Shown one piece after another: positions 30,730 through 39,411 of a stretch of DNA of 64,000 nucleotides. The position numbers and the translations under genes were made by a program. The stretch comes from Infirmifilum sp. NZ (GTDB lineage: Archaea; Thermoproteota; Thermoprotei; Thermofilales; Thermofilaceae), in assembly GCF_022693705.1 (NCBI RefSeq), contig NZ_CP094288.1, positions 199,089 through 263,088 of the forward strand, given 5' to 3'. The stretch's first letter is position 1, and the number at the start of each line of letters is the position of its first letter. The notes beneath the pieces were generated by a model, which made no database searches, had not been told where the DNA came from, and saw nothing but the letters and a program-made list of their open reading frames with translations.

Positions 30730-31800
30730 TCAGGCACCACCTGTGGTAGCGATCTGCTTCCTGACGGTGTCTAGCTTAGCCTTGTCGATGACTGTGGGCC
30801 CTGTCGGCACGTGGGCTGGAGGTATAATGCCGTACTTGACGTAGAGGTACATGAAGACCACCGGCAGGAAGCCCTGGGCGAAGGGCTGCTGGCTGACGGC
30901 GGCGTCGAGCTCTCCCGCCTCGATGGCCTTCAGTATGGTGTCATCGATGTCGACTGTGAGCAGGTGGACTTTGCCTACGAGGTTCATCTCCCTGAGAACC
31001 TGCAGCGCGGGGTGTGCGCCGAGGGGCCCTAGGGTGAAGATCACGTCTGTGTCGGGGTGGGCTGTGAGGTAGTCCCGGAAGGCCTGCGCCGCCTTGGTCG
31101 GGTCGGTGGTGATATCTAGCTTCTCAACGGGGGTTCCGGGGTACGCCTGTGTGATAGCGTCCGTGATGCCCTTAGCCCTGGTTTCGAGGCCTACGTGCCC
31201 TACCTCGTGTATGCCTATGACGACGCGCTTGGGTTTGTATCCCTTGTCGACCAGGTACTTCGCGAGGTAGTAGCCAGCATCATACTCGTTCTGACCAACG
31301 TAGCTGAGGTAGGGGATCCTCTGGTTCTCGGGCCTAGGGTCTGGAACGTTCACCGCGATTATCGGGATACCCTGGCTTATCGCCCTGCGCGCAGGCTCGT
31401 CGAGGGCCTTGTAGTCCGTTATCGTAAGGATGATCCCGTTGGGCTTAGCCGCTATCGCGCTGTTGAGGAGGTCGACGAGGGCCTGGATGCTGAACTTCTC
31501 AGGCCCGCTGTAGACGACCTTAACGTTGAGAAGCTGCCCGGCTAGCTGAGAGCCCTTGATGACAGGAGCCCACCACGGGTCGGCGGGGCCGCCGTGGGAG
31601 ACGTAGTAGAAGGTGTACTCGGGAGCCCCTGCCGGGGCGCCTGCCTTGTACTGCTCCAGCTGCTTCTCCAGCTCGGCGTACTTGGAGTAGGGCACCATCG
31701 TCGCGGCGGCAAATCCGTAGCCGACCACTGCGCCTATGATTAGGCCGATTACAAGGTAGACGGCTATCGTCGTCAGCTTGCTTTTTTGTTGCTGGCTCAT
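30730..31800 (-). CDS. Sugar-binding protein of the ABC importer (periplasmic-binding type 1)
   Basis: A 356-residue protein of the RbsB-like family: an N-terminal membrane anchor (AVYLVIGLIIGAVVGYGFAAAT), a short linker (LEKQLEQYKAG), then a two-lobe binding domain with VVYSGPEKFSIQALVDLLNS, FTLGPLGAHPALQVLREM and TVDIDDTILKAIEAGELDAAVSQQ. There is no lipobox, so it is tethered by the uncleaved helix, as often in archaea. It captures a sugar outside the cell for the permease. First gene of the operon with a good TATA box (31825-31833). Confidence 0.85.
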   Translation of the reverse strand: MSQQQKSKLTTIAVYLVIGLIIGAVVGYGFAAATMVPYSKYAELEKQLEQYKAGAPAGAPEYTFYYVSHGGPADPWWAPVIKGSQLAGQLLNVKVVYSGPEKFSIQALVDLLNSAIAAKPNGIILTITDYKALDEPARRAISQGIPIIAVNVPDPRPENQRIPYLSYVGQNEYDAGYYLAKYLVDKGYKPKRVVIGIHEVGHVGLETRAKGITDAITQAYPGTPVEKLDITTDPTKAAQAFRDYLTAHPDTDVIFTLGPLGAHPALQVLREMNLVGKVHLLTVDIDDTILKAIEAGELDAAVSQQPFAQGFLPVVFMYLYVKYGIIPPAHVPTGPTVIDKAKLDTVRKQIATTGGA

Positions 31801-31824
31801 ACAACCTTCTCGTGCAATAACACT

Positions 31825-31833
31825 CTATATATG
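31825..31833 (-). promoter_or_regulatory. TATA box of the sugar importer operon
   Basis: The minus-strand element catatatag is centred about 29 bases before ATG 31800, so the mRNA should have little or no leader. Confidence 0.55.
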
Positions 31834-31859
31834 ATTATACAGCAAGGTTTATATTATTC

Positions 31860-31872
31860 ACTCTTTAAGAGT
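31860..31872. promoter_or_regulatory. Inverted repeat upstream of the sugar importer, possible operator
   Basis: ACTCTT T AAGAGT is a perfect 6-base palindrome with one central base, about 30 bases upstream of the TATA box. Such a position suits an activator or repressor controlling sugar uptake. Confidence 0.4.
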
Positions 31873-31987
31873 TAAGGAGCTTGAACTGAGGATTAGCTGG
31901 TGCTCCGGCTTGCGATATCTAGTCCCTTTTAACTCATGCAACACTCTGCGATATACAACGAGGCCGTTCGATCAAGGGCAACTCTTC

Positions 31988-33310
31988 CTACTGCGAGTAG
32001 AAAGCCTCGAGAACCTTGCGGGTCGTCTTGTAGCTGAACTCCACGTTCCTGAGGGACACGCGCTCATCCACGCCGTGAACCATCTTGAAGAGCTCTTTAA
32101 GAGGGAGGTCGGACCTGAGGGGGACGAAGCCGTAGGCCTTTGATCCGAAGGCGCTGCGAAAGAACCTGGAGTCTGTGCCGCCTGTCGACATGTAGGGCGC
32201 TATTCGAGAGCCCGGCGACTCAGCCGCCACAGCCTCTTCTATGGCCTTGTACAGGCGTGTCCCGACGGGCGACTCCGTGGCGCCGTCGGTGTGGATGAAC
32301 TTCAGCTCGTAGCTGATGCCCCTCAGCAGCTCCGCTATGTATCCTCGGACCCAATCCTCCCCGTAGCCGGGCAGGAGCCTGCAGTCAACGCTGAGCTCGC
32401 AGGAGGACGGGATCACGTTCACCTTCTCCCCGCCCCTAATGACCGTGGGGGCCATCGTATTCCGGAGCATCGCGTCCAGCATCGGCGCGATTTCCCACGA
32501 CGACCTCAAGAGCATGGGGAGCCCGAGCCTGGACGTGAGCAGCACTCTCAGCGGAGCGGGCACGCCCTGGGACTCGAGCATCCTCTCGAGCATGAGCTTA
32601 ACGTAGGGCTTGACGTCCAGCGGCGGCTGCCGAGAGGCTAGCCTTGCAGCGGCCTCAGACGCCTTCAGCACCGCGTTGTCGCCCGACCTGGGCATCGAGG
32701 CATGGCCCGGAGATCCCTTGAAAGCCAGCTTAAACCAGTAGACCCCCTTCTCGGCCGTCTGCACGAGGAAAACGCTCCCCCTCTTCCCCGGAACCTCGAA
32801 GCCTCCGCCCTCGTTCAGCACGTACTCCGCTTTCACGAGCTCCGGGTGCTTCTCCACCAGCCACCCCGCGCCCATCCTCCCGCCCATCTCCTCGTCGGCT
32901 GTCGCTGCGTAGATGAGGCGTCCCTTAAACCTCCTGGACTCGACGAAGTCCAGGAAGACGCGGAGCATCACGGCGACGCTCAGCTTGTCGTCGACAGCCC
33001 CGCGTCCCCAGATGAATCCGTCCTTCACCAGCCCCGAGAAGGGGTCGACGCTCCACTCCTCGGGGTTAGCGGGTACGACGTCGAGGTGGGAGAGTAGGAG
33101 CAGGGACGGGCCCGGCTCATTGGACTCGGCCCACGCTACAATGCTACCCCTGTTTGGCGCGCTCTCGAGCAGCTTGTACTCGACGCCTGCTCCGCTTAGG
33201 GCCTCTGCGATGAGCTTCGCGGCAGGCGTCTCGTTGCCTGGAGGGTTAGTGGTGTCCACGCGTATGAGCTCCGAGAGCATGTCGGCGACAAATGCTACTT
33301 TGGGATCCAC
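31988..33310 (-). CDS. M20-family metallopeptidase (ArgE/DapE/aminoacylase type)
   Basis: From GTG 33310 the product is 440 residues. It begins LIRVDTTNPPGNETPAAKLI, then carries the zinc motif LLLLSHLDVVPANPEEW, GRGAVDDK with the second Asp, the catalytic ATADEEMGGRMG, and a lid dimerisation region starting FKGSPGHASMP. The C-terminal THFDSR... position reads STGGTDSRFFR with another metal ligand. M20 enzymes cut N-acyl amino acids or C-terminal residues. The open frame extends to 33484, but the TATA box at 33373-33381 places the start inside it. It follows the importer divergently with no shared regulation. Confidence 0.8.
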   Translation of the reverse strand: MDPKVAFVADMLSELIRVDTTNPPGNETPAAKLIAEALSGAGVEYKLLESAPNRGSIVAWAESNEPGPSLLLLSHLDVVPANPEEWSVDPFSGLVKDGFIWGRGAVDDKLSVAVMLRVFLDFVESRRFKGRLIYAATADEEMGGRMGAGWLVEKHPELVKAEYVLNEGGGFEVPGKRGSVFLVQTAEKGVYWFKLAFKGSPGHASMPRSGDNAVLKASEAAARLASRQPPLDVKPYVKLMLERMLESQGVPAPLRVLLTSRLGLPMLLRSSWEIAPMLDAMLRNTMAPTVIRGGEKVNVIPSSCELSVDCRLLPGYGEDWVRGYIAELLRGISYELKFIHTDGATESPVGTRLYKAIEEAVAAESPGSRIAPYMSTGGTDSRFFRSAFGSKAYGFVPLRSDLPLKELFKMVHGVDERVSLRNVEFSYKTTRKVLEAFYSQ

Positions 33311-33372
33311 GGGTAAGCTTCTCGCCCAAGCGCATAAGCCTTTCGCTCTTCGAGGCTCGCTGACGGACCCAA

Positions 33373-33381
33373 GTATAAAAG
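33373..33381 (-). promoter_or_regulatory. TATA box of the M20 peptidase gene
   Basis: Minus-strand cttttatac lies about 65 bases before GTG 33310, inside the longer open frame, and so argues for the shorter protein. Confidence 0.5.
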
Positions 33382-33564
33382 GAGGGAGCGGGCAGTTCTC
33401 CCGCGCAAACCACCCAGTGAACTCCTTCCTCCGCATTTTAAGGTTAAAGGTGCTCTCAAGGGCTTTGCGACGTATAACCTCCAATAAAAAAGTTGGGATA
33501 CCGGCTTCGCATTTTAGAAGAGAGCTGATTCGAATCTCGCGCTACGTTTTTATCGGAGGTCACC

Positions 33565-34401
33565 GTGGCTAGCGTAGGGAGGGTGTTGACAAGCAGCCTC
33601 AGCGACCTCAAGAAGGAGTTCCTCAGGCTGTTGGATACAGACGAGGAGTTCCGCTACGCTGTGGCAGGCTACCTAGGGTACTCCGAGATCCTTAACGAGC
33701 TGAAAGCACTCCGCGAGGAGCAGCGGAGAATCTGGGAGAGCATCGAAAAGCTGTGGAACGAGGTCAGGGCTCTCAGAGAGGAGCAGAACAAGCTGTGGGA
33801 GGAGATCAAGAACCTTAGAGAAAACCAGGAGAAACTCTGGCAGGAGGTCAGGGCTCTTAGAGAAGATACCAAGACCCTTTGGGAGGAGGTGAGGACTTTG
33901 AGGGAAGGTCAGGAAACTCTGAGTGAGGGGCAGGAAAAGCTTTGGGAGGAGGTGAGGACCTTGAAGGATGGTCAGGAGAGGCTGTGGAGGTACATGAAGG
34001 CCGGCTTCGCTGAGCTACGGGCAACGCTGGGGGCCACGTTCGAGGACTACGCCAGAGCATTCCTAGAGGTGATGCTGGAGGAGATGGGTTACCCCGGGGC
34101 GCGCGTCACAAGAGGGTACCTGCTCCGCGACAGAGAGGTCGTGGAGGTCGACATGCTCTGCGAGAACCCCCTTGTGGTAGGCGAGGCGACTTCCAGGATC
34201 CAGAGCATCGAGGATGCTGAGAGGGAGGTTGAGAAGCTCACGGAGAGGGTCCGCCTCGCTGAGGAGAAGTACGGGAGGAAGCCCGTCCTGGCTGTGCTCG
34301 CCGTGGGCTCCGCCCCCCCAGAGGTCCTCGATAGGCTCAAATCGCTCGCCGAGAAAAATGGCTTCAAGCTGGTCGTTGGCAGACTGTACGAGGAGAGCTG
34401 A
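33565..34401 (+). CDS. DUF3782-type protein: long coiled coil plus PD-(D/E)XK nuclease-like domain
   Basis: A 278-residue protein. Residues about 50-150 form a coiled coil built from imperfect 14-residue repeats with an EExxKLWEEV...LRE pattern (six or seven units). The C-terminal domain (about 155-275) has EDYARAFLEVMLEEMGYP, a strand with Glu-Val-Asp (REVVEVDMLCENPLVVGEAT, nuclease-like D...ExT core) and a closing PEVLDRLKSLAEKNGFKLV. Such proteins are frequent in Thermoproteota and their role is unknown. GTG start with GGAGGT eight bases upstream. Confidence 0.65.
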   Translation: MASVGRVLTSSLSDLKKEFLRLLDTDEEFRYAVAGYLGYSEILNELKALREEQRRIWESIEKLWNEVRALREEQNKLWEEIKNLRENQEKLWQEVRALREDTKTLWEEVRTLREGQETLSEGQEKLWEEVRTLKDGQERLWRYMKAGFAELRATLGATFEDYARAFLEVMLEEMGYPGARVTRGYLLRDREVVEVDMLCENPLVVGEATSRIQSIEDAEREVEKLTERVRLAEEKYGRKPVLAVLAVGSAPPEVLDRLKSLAEKNGFKLVVGRLYEES

Positions 34402-34610
34402 GCTGGACTCCCTGCGCCTTCACCCCTTAGGCGCTTCCGCTCTCGGGATGCGATTCTTCAAAGTAGGAAGAGCTGTCGAAAAGTCAGCGCTTTCCGCTTG
34501 AACATTATCCCCTGTGTGCGGCGGTCAATGCACGTGAGGGCTTCTCCGAACTGGCATGGAGTATGCGGTGATTATCGATAGATAACACTTTATACTCCAC
34601 TGCTGATTTA

Positions 34611-35738
34611 ATGCTTGTGACCTCTGAGCATGTTTCCGCTCTTCTCCTCGTTCTACTCGTGGTAGCCGGTGCCGTAGCTCTCTGGATCCTTCAGCAGCAA
34701 CTGCACTCAGAGTACACTAAGGCGGCTCAGGAGCGGCTGCCCTCGAAGATTAAAGTCGATGCAGTCGAGGTGGGTTTGGATGGGACGGTTGTGCTCTACA
34801 TTAGAACGCTTGACGACTACACGTCGAAGGTTCAGACCTTCTACCTGGTCGACCCGGTTAGCGACCTAGCCCTCGCGGTCTACAACTACGAGGTCACCCT
34901 GAGCCCGGGCAACGTTACCCGAGTGCTCATACCCTCCTACGTCCTGAAGGGAACATCCCTGCCGGAGAGGAGCTACCTCGTGCTGAAGACAGGGAGCGCC
35001 ACCTCGCTTACGACGGTTGCCGTCGTGCCTCGTCAAGTGCTCGAGCAGGCCCTTGCGCGCGAGTTCCCAAAGCTGGCTTACAAGGCTTATGAAAGCTCCA
35101 CCAACCTCAACATAAACCACTACGTGGTGCTGGATCCAGTGAGGGGGGATTTCAGGCTCCACGACGAGCCTACCGGCAAGGATTCCTACGGCAAAGCTCC
35201 TTTGATCACGGACAGCGAGGTGGGGCTCCCCGGCTGGGTGCCCTGGAGCAGCAGGCCCTTCGATTCACCAGTAATCATCGCGGTCAACCCCACCTACGCG
35301 CGCCGCGACTGGGTGTTCACCGTTAACTTGGCGGGTCAGCCTTACAGGTTCTACCTGCAGGCGCTCGGAGAGGATGCGCTGGGAGACTACCTGCTTCTGT
35401 GGGAGGACCTCTACAACCCGTTCAGGCCGCCGGGCAGCGTGGACGACTGGATGGACCACGTCGTCAGGGTGACGCTCTTCGAGAACGGCACGCTCCGCAT
35501 CGCCATTTTCAGAGCGAAAGGCGGGTACCGCCAGGCGTTCTACGTGGGGCTACCCAGCATCGACGCGCCTCCCGCAGATCCCTCCGCGGGTTGCTGCAGC
35601 TCCTCGATAAGCAACATAGGAAGGCTGCCCTGCGGCGATTCCTGCGTCTACTGCAAGGACTTCAACGCATATTGGCAGGTCGTGTCTGGCGGCTACTACC
35701 GCGAGTTCTATGTCACGAGCACGGTCGCCAGCCCCTAG
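34611..35738 (+). CDS. Pilin-like anchored extracellular protein with Cys-rich end
   Basis: A 375-residue protein with an N-terminal helix (SALLLVLLVVAGAVALWILQQQ) like pilin anchors but lacking the basic-plus-Ser-Pro cleavage motif, so it is likely a membrane-tethered surface protein. The outer part has pilin-type beta segments (VVLYIRTLDDYTSKVQTFYLVD) then a long domain of aromatic and proline residues (VGLPGWVPWSS). Near the C-terminus six cysteines lie within about 30 residues (GCCSSS, PCGDSCVYC). ATG 34611 or GTG 34617 may start it; the TATA box (ctttatact, 34588-34596) favours the GTG. Function unknown. Confidence 0.55.
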   Translation: MLVTSEHVSALLLVLLVVAGAVALWILQQQLHSEYTKAAQERLPSKIKVDAVEVGLDGTVVLYIRTLDDYTSKVQTFYLVDPVSDLALAVYNYEVTLSPGNVTRVLIPSYVLKGTSLPERSYLVLKTGSATSLTTVAVVPRQVLEQALAREFPKLAYKAYESSTNLNINHYVVLDPVRGDFRLHDEPTGKDSYGKAPLITDSEVGLPGWVPWSSRPFDSPVIIAVNPTYARRDWVFTVNLAGQPYRFYLQALGEDALGDYLLLWEDLYNPFRPPGSVDDWMDHVVRVTLFENGTLRIAIFRAKGGYRQAFYVGLPSIDAPPADPSAGCCSSSISNIGRLPCGDSCVYCKDFNAYWQVVSGGYYREFYVTSTVASP

Positions 35739-35900
35739 GCTCCTCGCGCATTCCCAGCCAGAAGCACCTGAAAGCTAGTTGCATCCCCGCGATACGGGAG
35801 GAGCTATTACTTCCACTCAGTGATTCTGTGAATGCACTCGCTCTCCTTTCTCTCCTCGAGGCCGATTCCCGTAATTCAAAGTGCATTCCGAAAAATCGCT

Positions 35901-35935
35901 GTAGTAAGATTTAAGTAAGAATTCTTTCTTACTAC
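35901..35935. promoter_or_regulatory. vapB operator: 9-base inverted repeat overlapping promoter
   Basis: Arms GTAGTAAGA (35901-35909) and TCTTACTAC (35927-35935) are perfect inverted repeats around an AT-rich core (atttaagta) that includes the TATA box. The GTG of vapB is at 35943. Binding of the antitoxin or toxin-antitoxin complex would block the promoter, the usual autoregulation of these modules. Confidence 0.55.
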
Positions 35936-35942
35936 ACCCCTG

Positions 35943-36209
35943 GTGAGTGAGTTGAAGACTGTGGTTTCAAGCAAAGGGCAGGTCGTGATCCCGAAGCGCG
36001 TGAGGGAGGAGCTGGGGCTGACTCCCGGCACAGTCCTTAGAGTGCGAGTCGAGGGGAGAAGGGTAATCCTGGAGCCGGTCGAGGAGCCGCCTGAGGAGGT
36101 GTTCGTCAGGGCTGGGTCGAGCGTCACCGAGCGAATACTCAGGGAGGCTAAAAGCTTTGGCGATAAGGCGCAGAGGCTGCTGGAAGACCTAGGTGTCCCT
36201 GTTGGCTAG
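35943..36209 (+). CDS. vapB: VapB antitoxin (AbrB type)
   Basis: A protein of 88 residues: an AbrB swapped-hairpin domain (TVVSSKGQVVIPKRVREELG, with TPGTVLRVRVEGRRVILEPV) and a C-terminal tail (ERILREAKSFGDKAQRLLEDL) that wraps the toxin. It is translated just ahead of the VapC toxin; the frames overlap by 16 bases. GTG start, no Shine-Dalgarno, leaderless from the TATA in the operator. Confidence 0.85.
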   Translation: MSELKTVVSSKGQVVIPKRVREELGLTPGTVLRVRVEGRRVILEPVEEPPEEVFVRAGSSVTERILREAKSFGDKAQRLLEDLGVPVG

Positions 36210-36657
36210 CGTGGGCTTAGACACGAGCGTGATAATAGAGTACATCGACGAGGAGGGCGAGTACCACGAGCACGCCGAGGCCGTATTTTCAGCTATCATG
36301 TCGGGGAAGCTGGAGGCGCTGATACCCCACCCCATCCTGGCGGAGACGTTCTACGTAGCCGCGAGGATGTACCGGGAGCTAGGCGCCCGAGAGCCGGAGG
36401 CCACCGCTTCGAAACTGGTGGAGTGGCTCTACAGGCTCCCACAGGTGAAGGTGATTGGCACGAGCTTAGAGCTCGCCCTGGAAGCGGGGAAGGTCAAGCT
36501 ACGCTACAAGCTCGCCTTGACGGACTGCTACGTCATCGCGGCGTGCAAGATACACGGCTGCACAGCGCTCTTCAAGAAGCCCGAGGCAGAGATGAGGGAA
36601 AGCATCCAGCAGCTGAAGAAGGACTACAGGGTAGTCTTCCTCGAGGAGTACAAGTAG
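36193..36657 (+). CDS. vapC: VapC toxin (PIN-domain ribonuclease)
   Basis: A 154-residue PIN-domain protein that cleaves RNA when not held by VapB. The acidic catalytic residues are in VGLDTSVIIEYIDEE (first Asp), PILAETFYVAARM (Glu), and ALTDCYVIAACK (Asp), with the last conserved part in KIHGCTALFKKPEAE. Start: GTG 36193 overlaps vapB, but TTG 36202 or GTG 36211 are also possible. The C-terminus DYRVVFLEEYK matches the family length. This pair is intact, unlike the remnant at 5.2-5.5 kb. Confidence 0.85.
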   Translation: MSLLASVGLDTSVIIEYIDEEGEYHEHAEAVFSAIMSGKLEALIPHPILAETFYVAARMYRELGAREPEATASKLVEWLYRLPQVKVIGTSLELALEAGKVKLRYKLALTDCYVIAACKIHGCTALFKKPEAEMRESIQQLKKDYRVVFLEEYK

Positions 36658-36913
36658 GAGGCTTTGACCAACAGAATCAAACAGCCCTTGGGACTACTAA
36701 CAGCAATTGTTAAAAACCTGTACTCAATGATGTTCAGGGAATGAGGTAATTGGCTGCCTGCCGACCGCGTGAGGCTTCCCGGCCTTGACCGACCGCTTGC
36801 GGGTGCCGAGAATTCAACTACTTACTTCAAAGTAAAGGCTAATGTTGGAGAGCCGTGGATTTTGCAAGCCAGCTGATCTAGTCAGTTTGCACCGACCAAC
36901 CTTTTCGCCTGAA

Positions 36914-38002
36914 CTAGTTGTTTCCCAGCTCCTCCACCAGTAAGTCAATGATTCTCTTTAGCTCCAGCTTTCCGAGGCTGTCCTCGACGAGGCTGTGGTA
37001 GGCGCCCTTCACGAGTGCCTCGACAGCCTCGTCGTAGCTGAACCCCCTCGACCTGAGGTAGAAGACCTGGTCCTCGTCGAGAGGCGCTTGCGCCACCGAG
37101 TGGCTGGCCTCCGCGGGCTCGTCTGACTCTATCTCGAGGACTGGGGAGGCGTACACCTTCGCTTTGCTCGTGAGCGGCACCAGCCTCGAGCTGACCCGCA
37201 GCCTACTACCCCTTGCACCGCGGCGAGACCTCGCGTACCCCTTGTGGGCAATGTACCCGTCCCCGGCGAAGCCGACGGCCCTGATGTCGAGCTCTGCCCC
37301 AGGGGCGCGGGCCTCCGCGTCCGTTACCAGCGCGAGCTTCGAGCCCTTGTTGGAGGCGAGGAGGGCTCTCGTGCTTAGCCGGGAGTTCGCACCTGCGAGG
37401 TCTGCGTGCGCTTCTAGGTGGAGCATCCGCGAGCGCGCCGCGACTATGAGGTTTTCCAAGGAGGCGTTCTCCCCGAGGGATGCGTCCTGGAAGATGGCTG
37501 AGGGCGAGTCCCGTGAGTCGAAGACCACGTAGCTCGCCTTGAGGTTCGCCCCCGGCGCCACGTTGATGTTCAGGGTGAGGGTCACCAGCCCCCTAGAGGA
37601 TTCTGGCGAGAGTAGTAGGACCCTGAGGTCTGAGCGGCCCCGAGCCTGGACCTCGAGGTGCGCGGACAGCACACCCTCGTTCGGCTTCGGCACGAGGAGG
37701 GTTACGCTGGCGTCTGTGAGGAGGAGCCTGTGGAAGGAGTTGAGGTTGCGCTCGTGGAAGCTCAGGATCCTTAGGGAGCTTGCCCTCGGGAAGGCGGGTC
37801 TCTCCGCGACGGGGGTGGGCTTCAGTATGGTCGTGGGCTCTGCGCCTAGAACGTTCAGCAGGTCGTCGTCCCAGCCCAGCCCTAGGGGCGGGGAGGGGTT
37901 CTCGATGTACGGGTCGAACGCCTTCCAGTCGGTGTAGTAGCGCACCGTTGGGGAGTCGGCTACCGGCTGGTAGGGCACCTTGAGTACTTCCTCGAGCTTC
38001 AC
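36914..38002 (-). CDS. sufD: SufD-like Fe-S cluster scaffold protein
   Basis: The 362-residue protein has the SufBD beta-helix core, with VARGSRLRVSSRLVPLTSKAK, SRVHLEIESDEPAEASHSV and the typical ending PLDEDQVFYLRSRGFSYDEAVEAL. SufD works with SufB and the ATPase SufC to assemble Fe-S clusters. It is the third gene of the operon and its ATG overlaps the stop of sufB by four bases. In archaea SufBD can act without SufS and SufE. Confidence 0.82.
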   Translation of the reverse strand: MKLEEVLKVPYQPVADSPTVRYYTDWKAFDPYIENPSPPLGLGWDDDLLNVLGAEPTTILKPTPVAERPAFPRASSLRILSFHERNLNSFHRLLLTDASVTLLVPKPNEGVLSAHLEVQARGRSDLRVLLLSPESSRGLVTLTLNINVAPGANLKASYVVFDSRDSPSAIFQDASLGENASLENLIVAARSRMLHLEAHADLAGANSRLSTRALLASNKGSKLALVTDAEARAPGAELDIRAVGFAGDGYIAHKGYARSRRGARGSRLRVSSRLVPLTSKAKVYASPVLEIESDEPAEASHSVAQAPLDEDQVFYLRSRGFSYDEAVEALVKGAYHSLVEDSLGKLELKRIIDLLVEELGNN

Positions 38003-39411
38003 CCGTAGCCACCCAGCTCCTCGAACTCCAGCTCAAGGACCCGCCGGAAGACCACCTGGTACTCGAAGGGCAGCCTCCCCAGTAGGTCCCCGACGTAGCC
38101 CAGGACCAGCATCCGCCTAGCCTCGCCCTCGCTTAAGCCCCTCGACTGGGCGTAGAACAGTGCGTCCTCGCTCAGCCTGCCCGTTGTCGCCTCGTGAACG
38201 ACGGTTACGCTCTCCTCCTCGACCTCGTTCTTGGGGTACGTGTAGGCCCTCGACGACTCATCGAGTATCAGGCTGTCGCACTTCACCGAGGCCTTGGAGC
38301 CAGACGCCCCCCTCGCCACCCTCACGAGCCCCCTGTAGACGGCCACCCCGCCCTGCGCGCTGATGCTCTTGCTCACGACCTCGCTGCTCGTGTTGGGCGC
38401 CAGGTGGAAGACCTTGGCTCCGCCGTCCTTCCAGGTCGGGCCCTTCGCGAGGGTGATGTTCGCTATGCTCGCCCTAGCCCCCTCGCCCTTGAGTACAGCG
38501 GCAGGGTAGACGTAGCTGACCTTGCTACCTAGGCTCCCCTCAGCCCACTCGATTGTGGCGTTCTCCTCGAGGATCGCCCTCTTGTTGTTGAAGTTGATGA
38601 GGTTCTTGCTCCAGTTCTGGACAGTGGTGAACTTAACGTGCGACCCCCTGTGCGCGTATATCTCCACCATGCCGTCGTGGAAGCTGTACTTCTTGAAGAG
38701 GGGAGCCGCGCAGCCCTCGATGAAGTGCACGAAGCTACCCTCGTCGGCGACTATCAGGGTGTGCTCGAACTGGCCCTCGAGCTCGCTGGCTACGAAGAAG
38801 AAAGCCTCGATGGGCGCCTCTATCCTGACCCGAGGGGGAACGTAGAGGAACACTCCCCCGCTCCACAGGGCCCCGTGCAGTGCGGCGAACTTGTGGTCGC
38901 TGGGCGGGAAAACGCGCATGAAGTACCTCTTTACGAGGTCAGGGTACTTCACGAGAGCCTCGCTCATGTCCATGAGGACCACACCGGACCGCTCGAGGTA
39001 TTTTTTGAAAGCCAGGTACACGGTCTCGCTCTCGAACTGGGCGGCGAGGCCCGAGAGGACCTTCGCCTCGATCTCCGGCAAGCCCAGCCTCTCGTAGACA
39101 CGTCTGATCTCCTCGGGCAGCTCCTCCCAGCTCCTCGCCCTCTCTACGTCAGGCTGGACGTAGTGGGCGAGCTCCTCCAAGTCCAGCTCCTCAACCCCCA
39201 CAAGCCAGTTGGGCATAGGTAGCTTTTCGAAGAGCTCGAGGCTCCTGAGCCTGAGCCTCAGCATCCACTCCGGCTCCTTCTTCGACCTCGAGAGCTCCTC
39301 CACCAGGCTCCTCGAGATCCTTCCCCTGAGCTCCAGCCGCGGCTTGTGCATTATCGAGCTGACAGTGTAGTCCAGCTCAGGTAGCCCCTCGAGGACAGCC
39401 GGCCTGCTCAC
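37999..39411 (-). CDS. sufB: SufB Fe-S cluster scaffold protein
   Basis: The 470-residue SufB is the main scaffold for Fe-S cluster assembly. Family features: TTVQNWSKNLINFNNKRAIL, the NTSSEVVSKSISAQGG...YRGLV core of the beta helix, CDSLILDESSRAYTYP (conserved Cys), and the C-terminal VHEATTGRLSEDALFYAQSRG. The overlap with sufC and sufD by four bases on each side means strict co-translation. Confidence 0.9.
   Translation of the reverse strand: MSRPAVLEGLPELDYTVSSIMHKPRLELRGRISRSLVEELSRSKKEPEWMLRLRLRSLELFEKLPMPNWLVGVEELDLEELAHYVQPDVERARSWEELPEEIRRVYERLGLPEIEAKVLSGLAAQFESETVYLAFKKYLERSGVVLMDMSEALVKYPDLVKRYFMRVFPPSDHKFAALHGALWSGGVFLYVPPRVRIEAPIEAFFFVASELEGQFEHTLIVADEGSFVHFIEGCAAPLFKKYSFHDGMVEIYAHRGSHVKFTTVQNWSKNLINFNNKRAILEENATIEWAEGSLGSKVSYVYPAAVLKGEGARASIANITLAKGPTWKDGGAKVFHLAPNTSSEVVSKSISAQGGVAVYRGLVRVARGASGSKASVKCDSLILDESSRAYTYPKNEVEEESVTVVHEATTGRLSEDALFYAQSRGLSEGEARRMLVLGYVGDLLGRLPFEYQVVFRRVLELEFEELGGYG

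Noticed and set aside
36661..36913. Possible box C/D small RNA after vapC (ATGATGT near 36727)
   Set aside because: One weak C-box-like match without a convincing D box or a guide; chance is likely.
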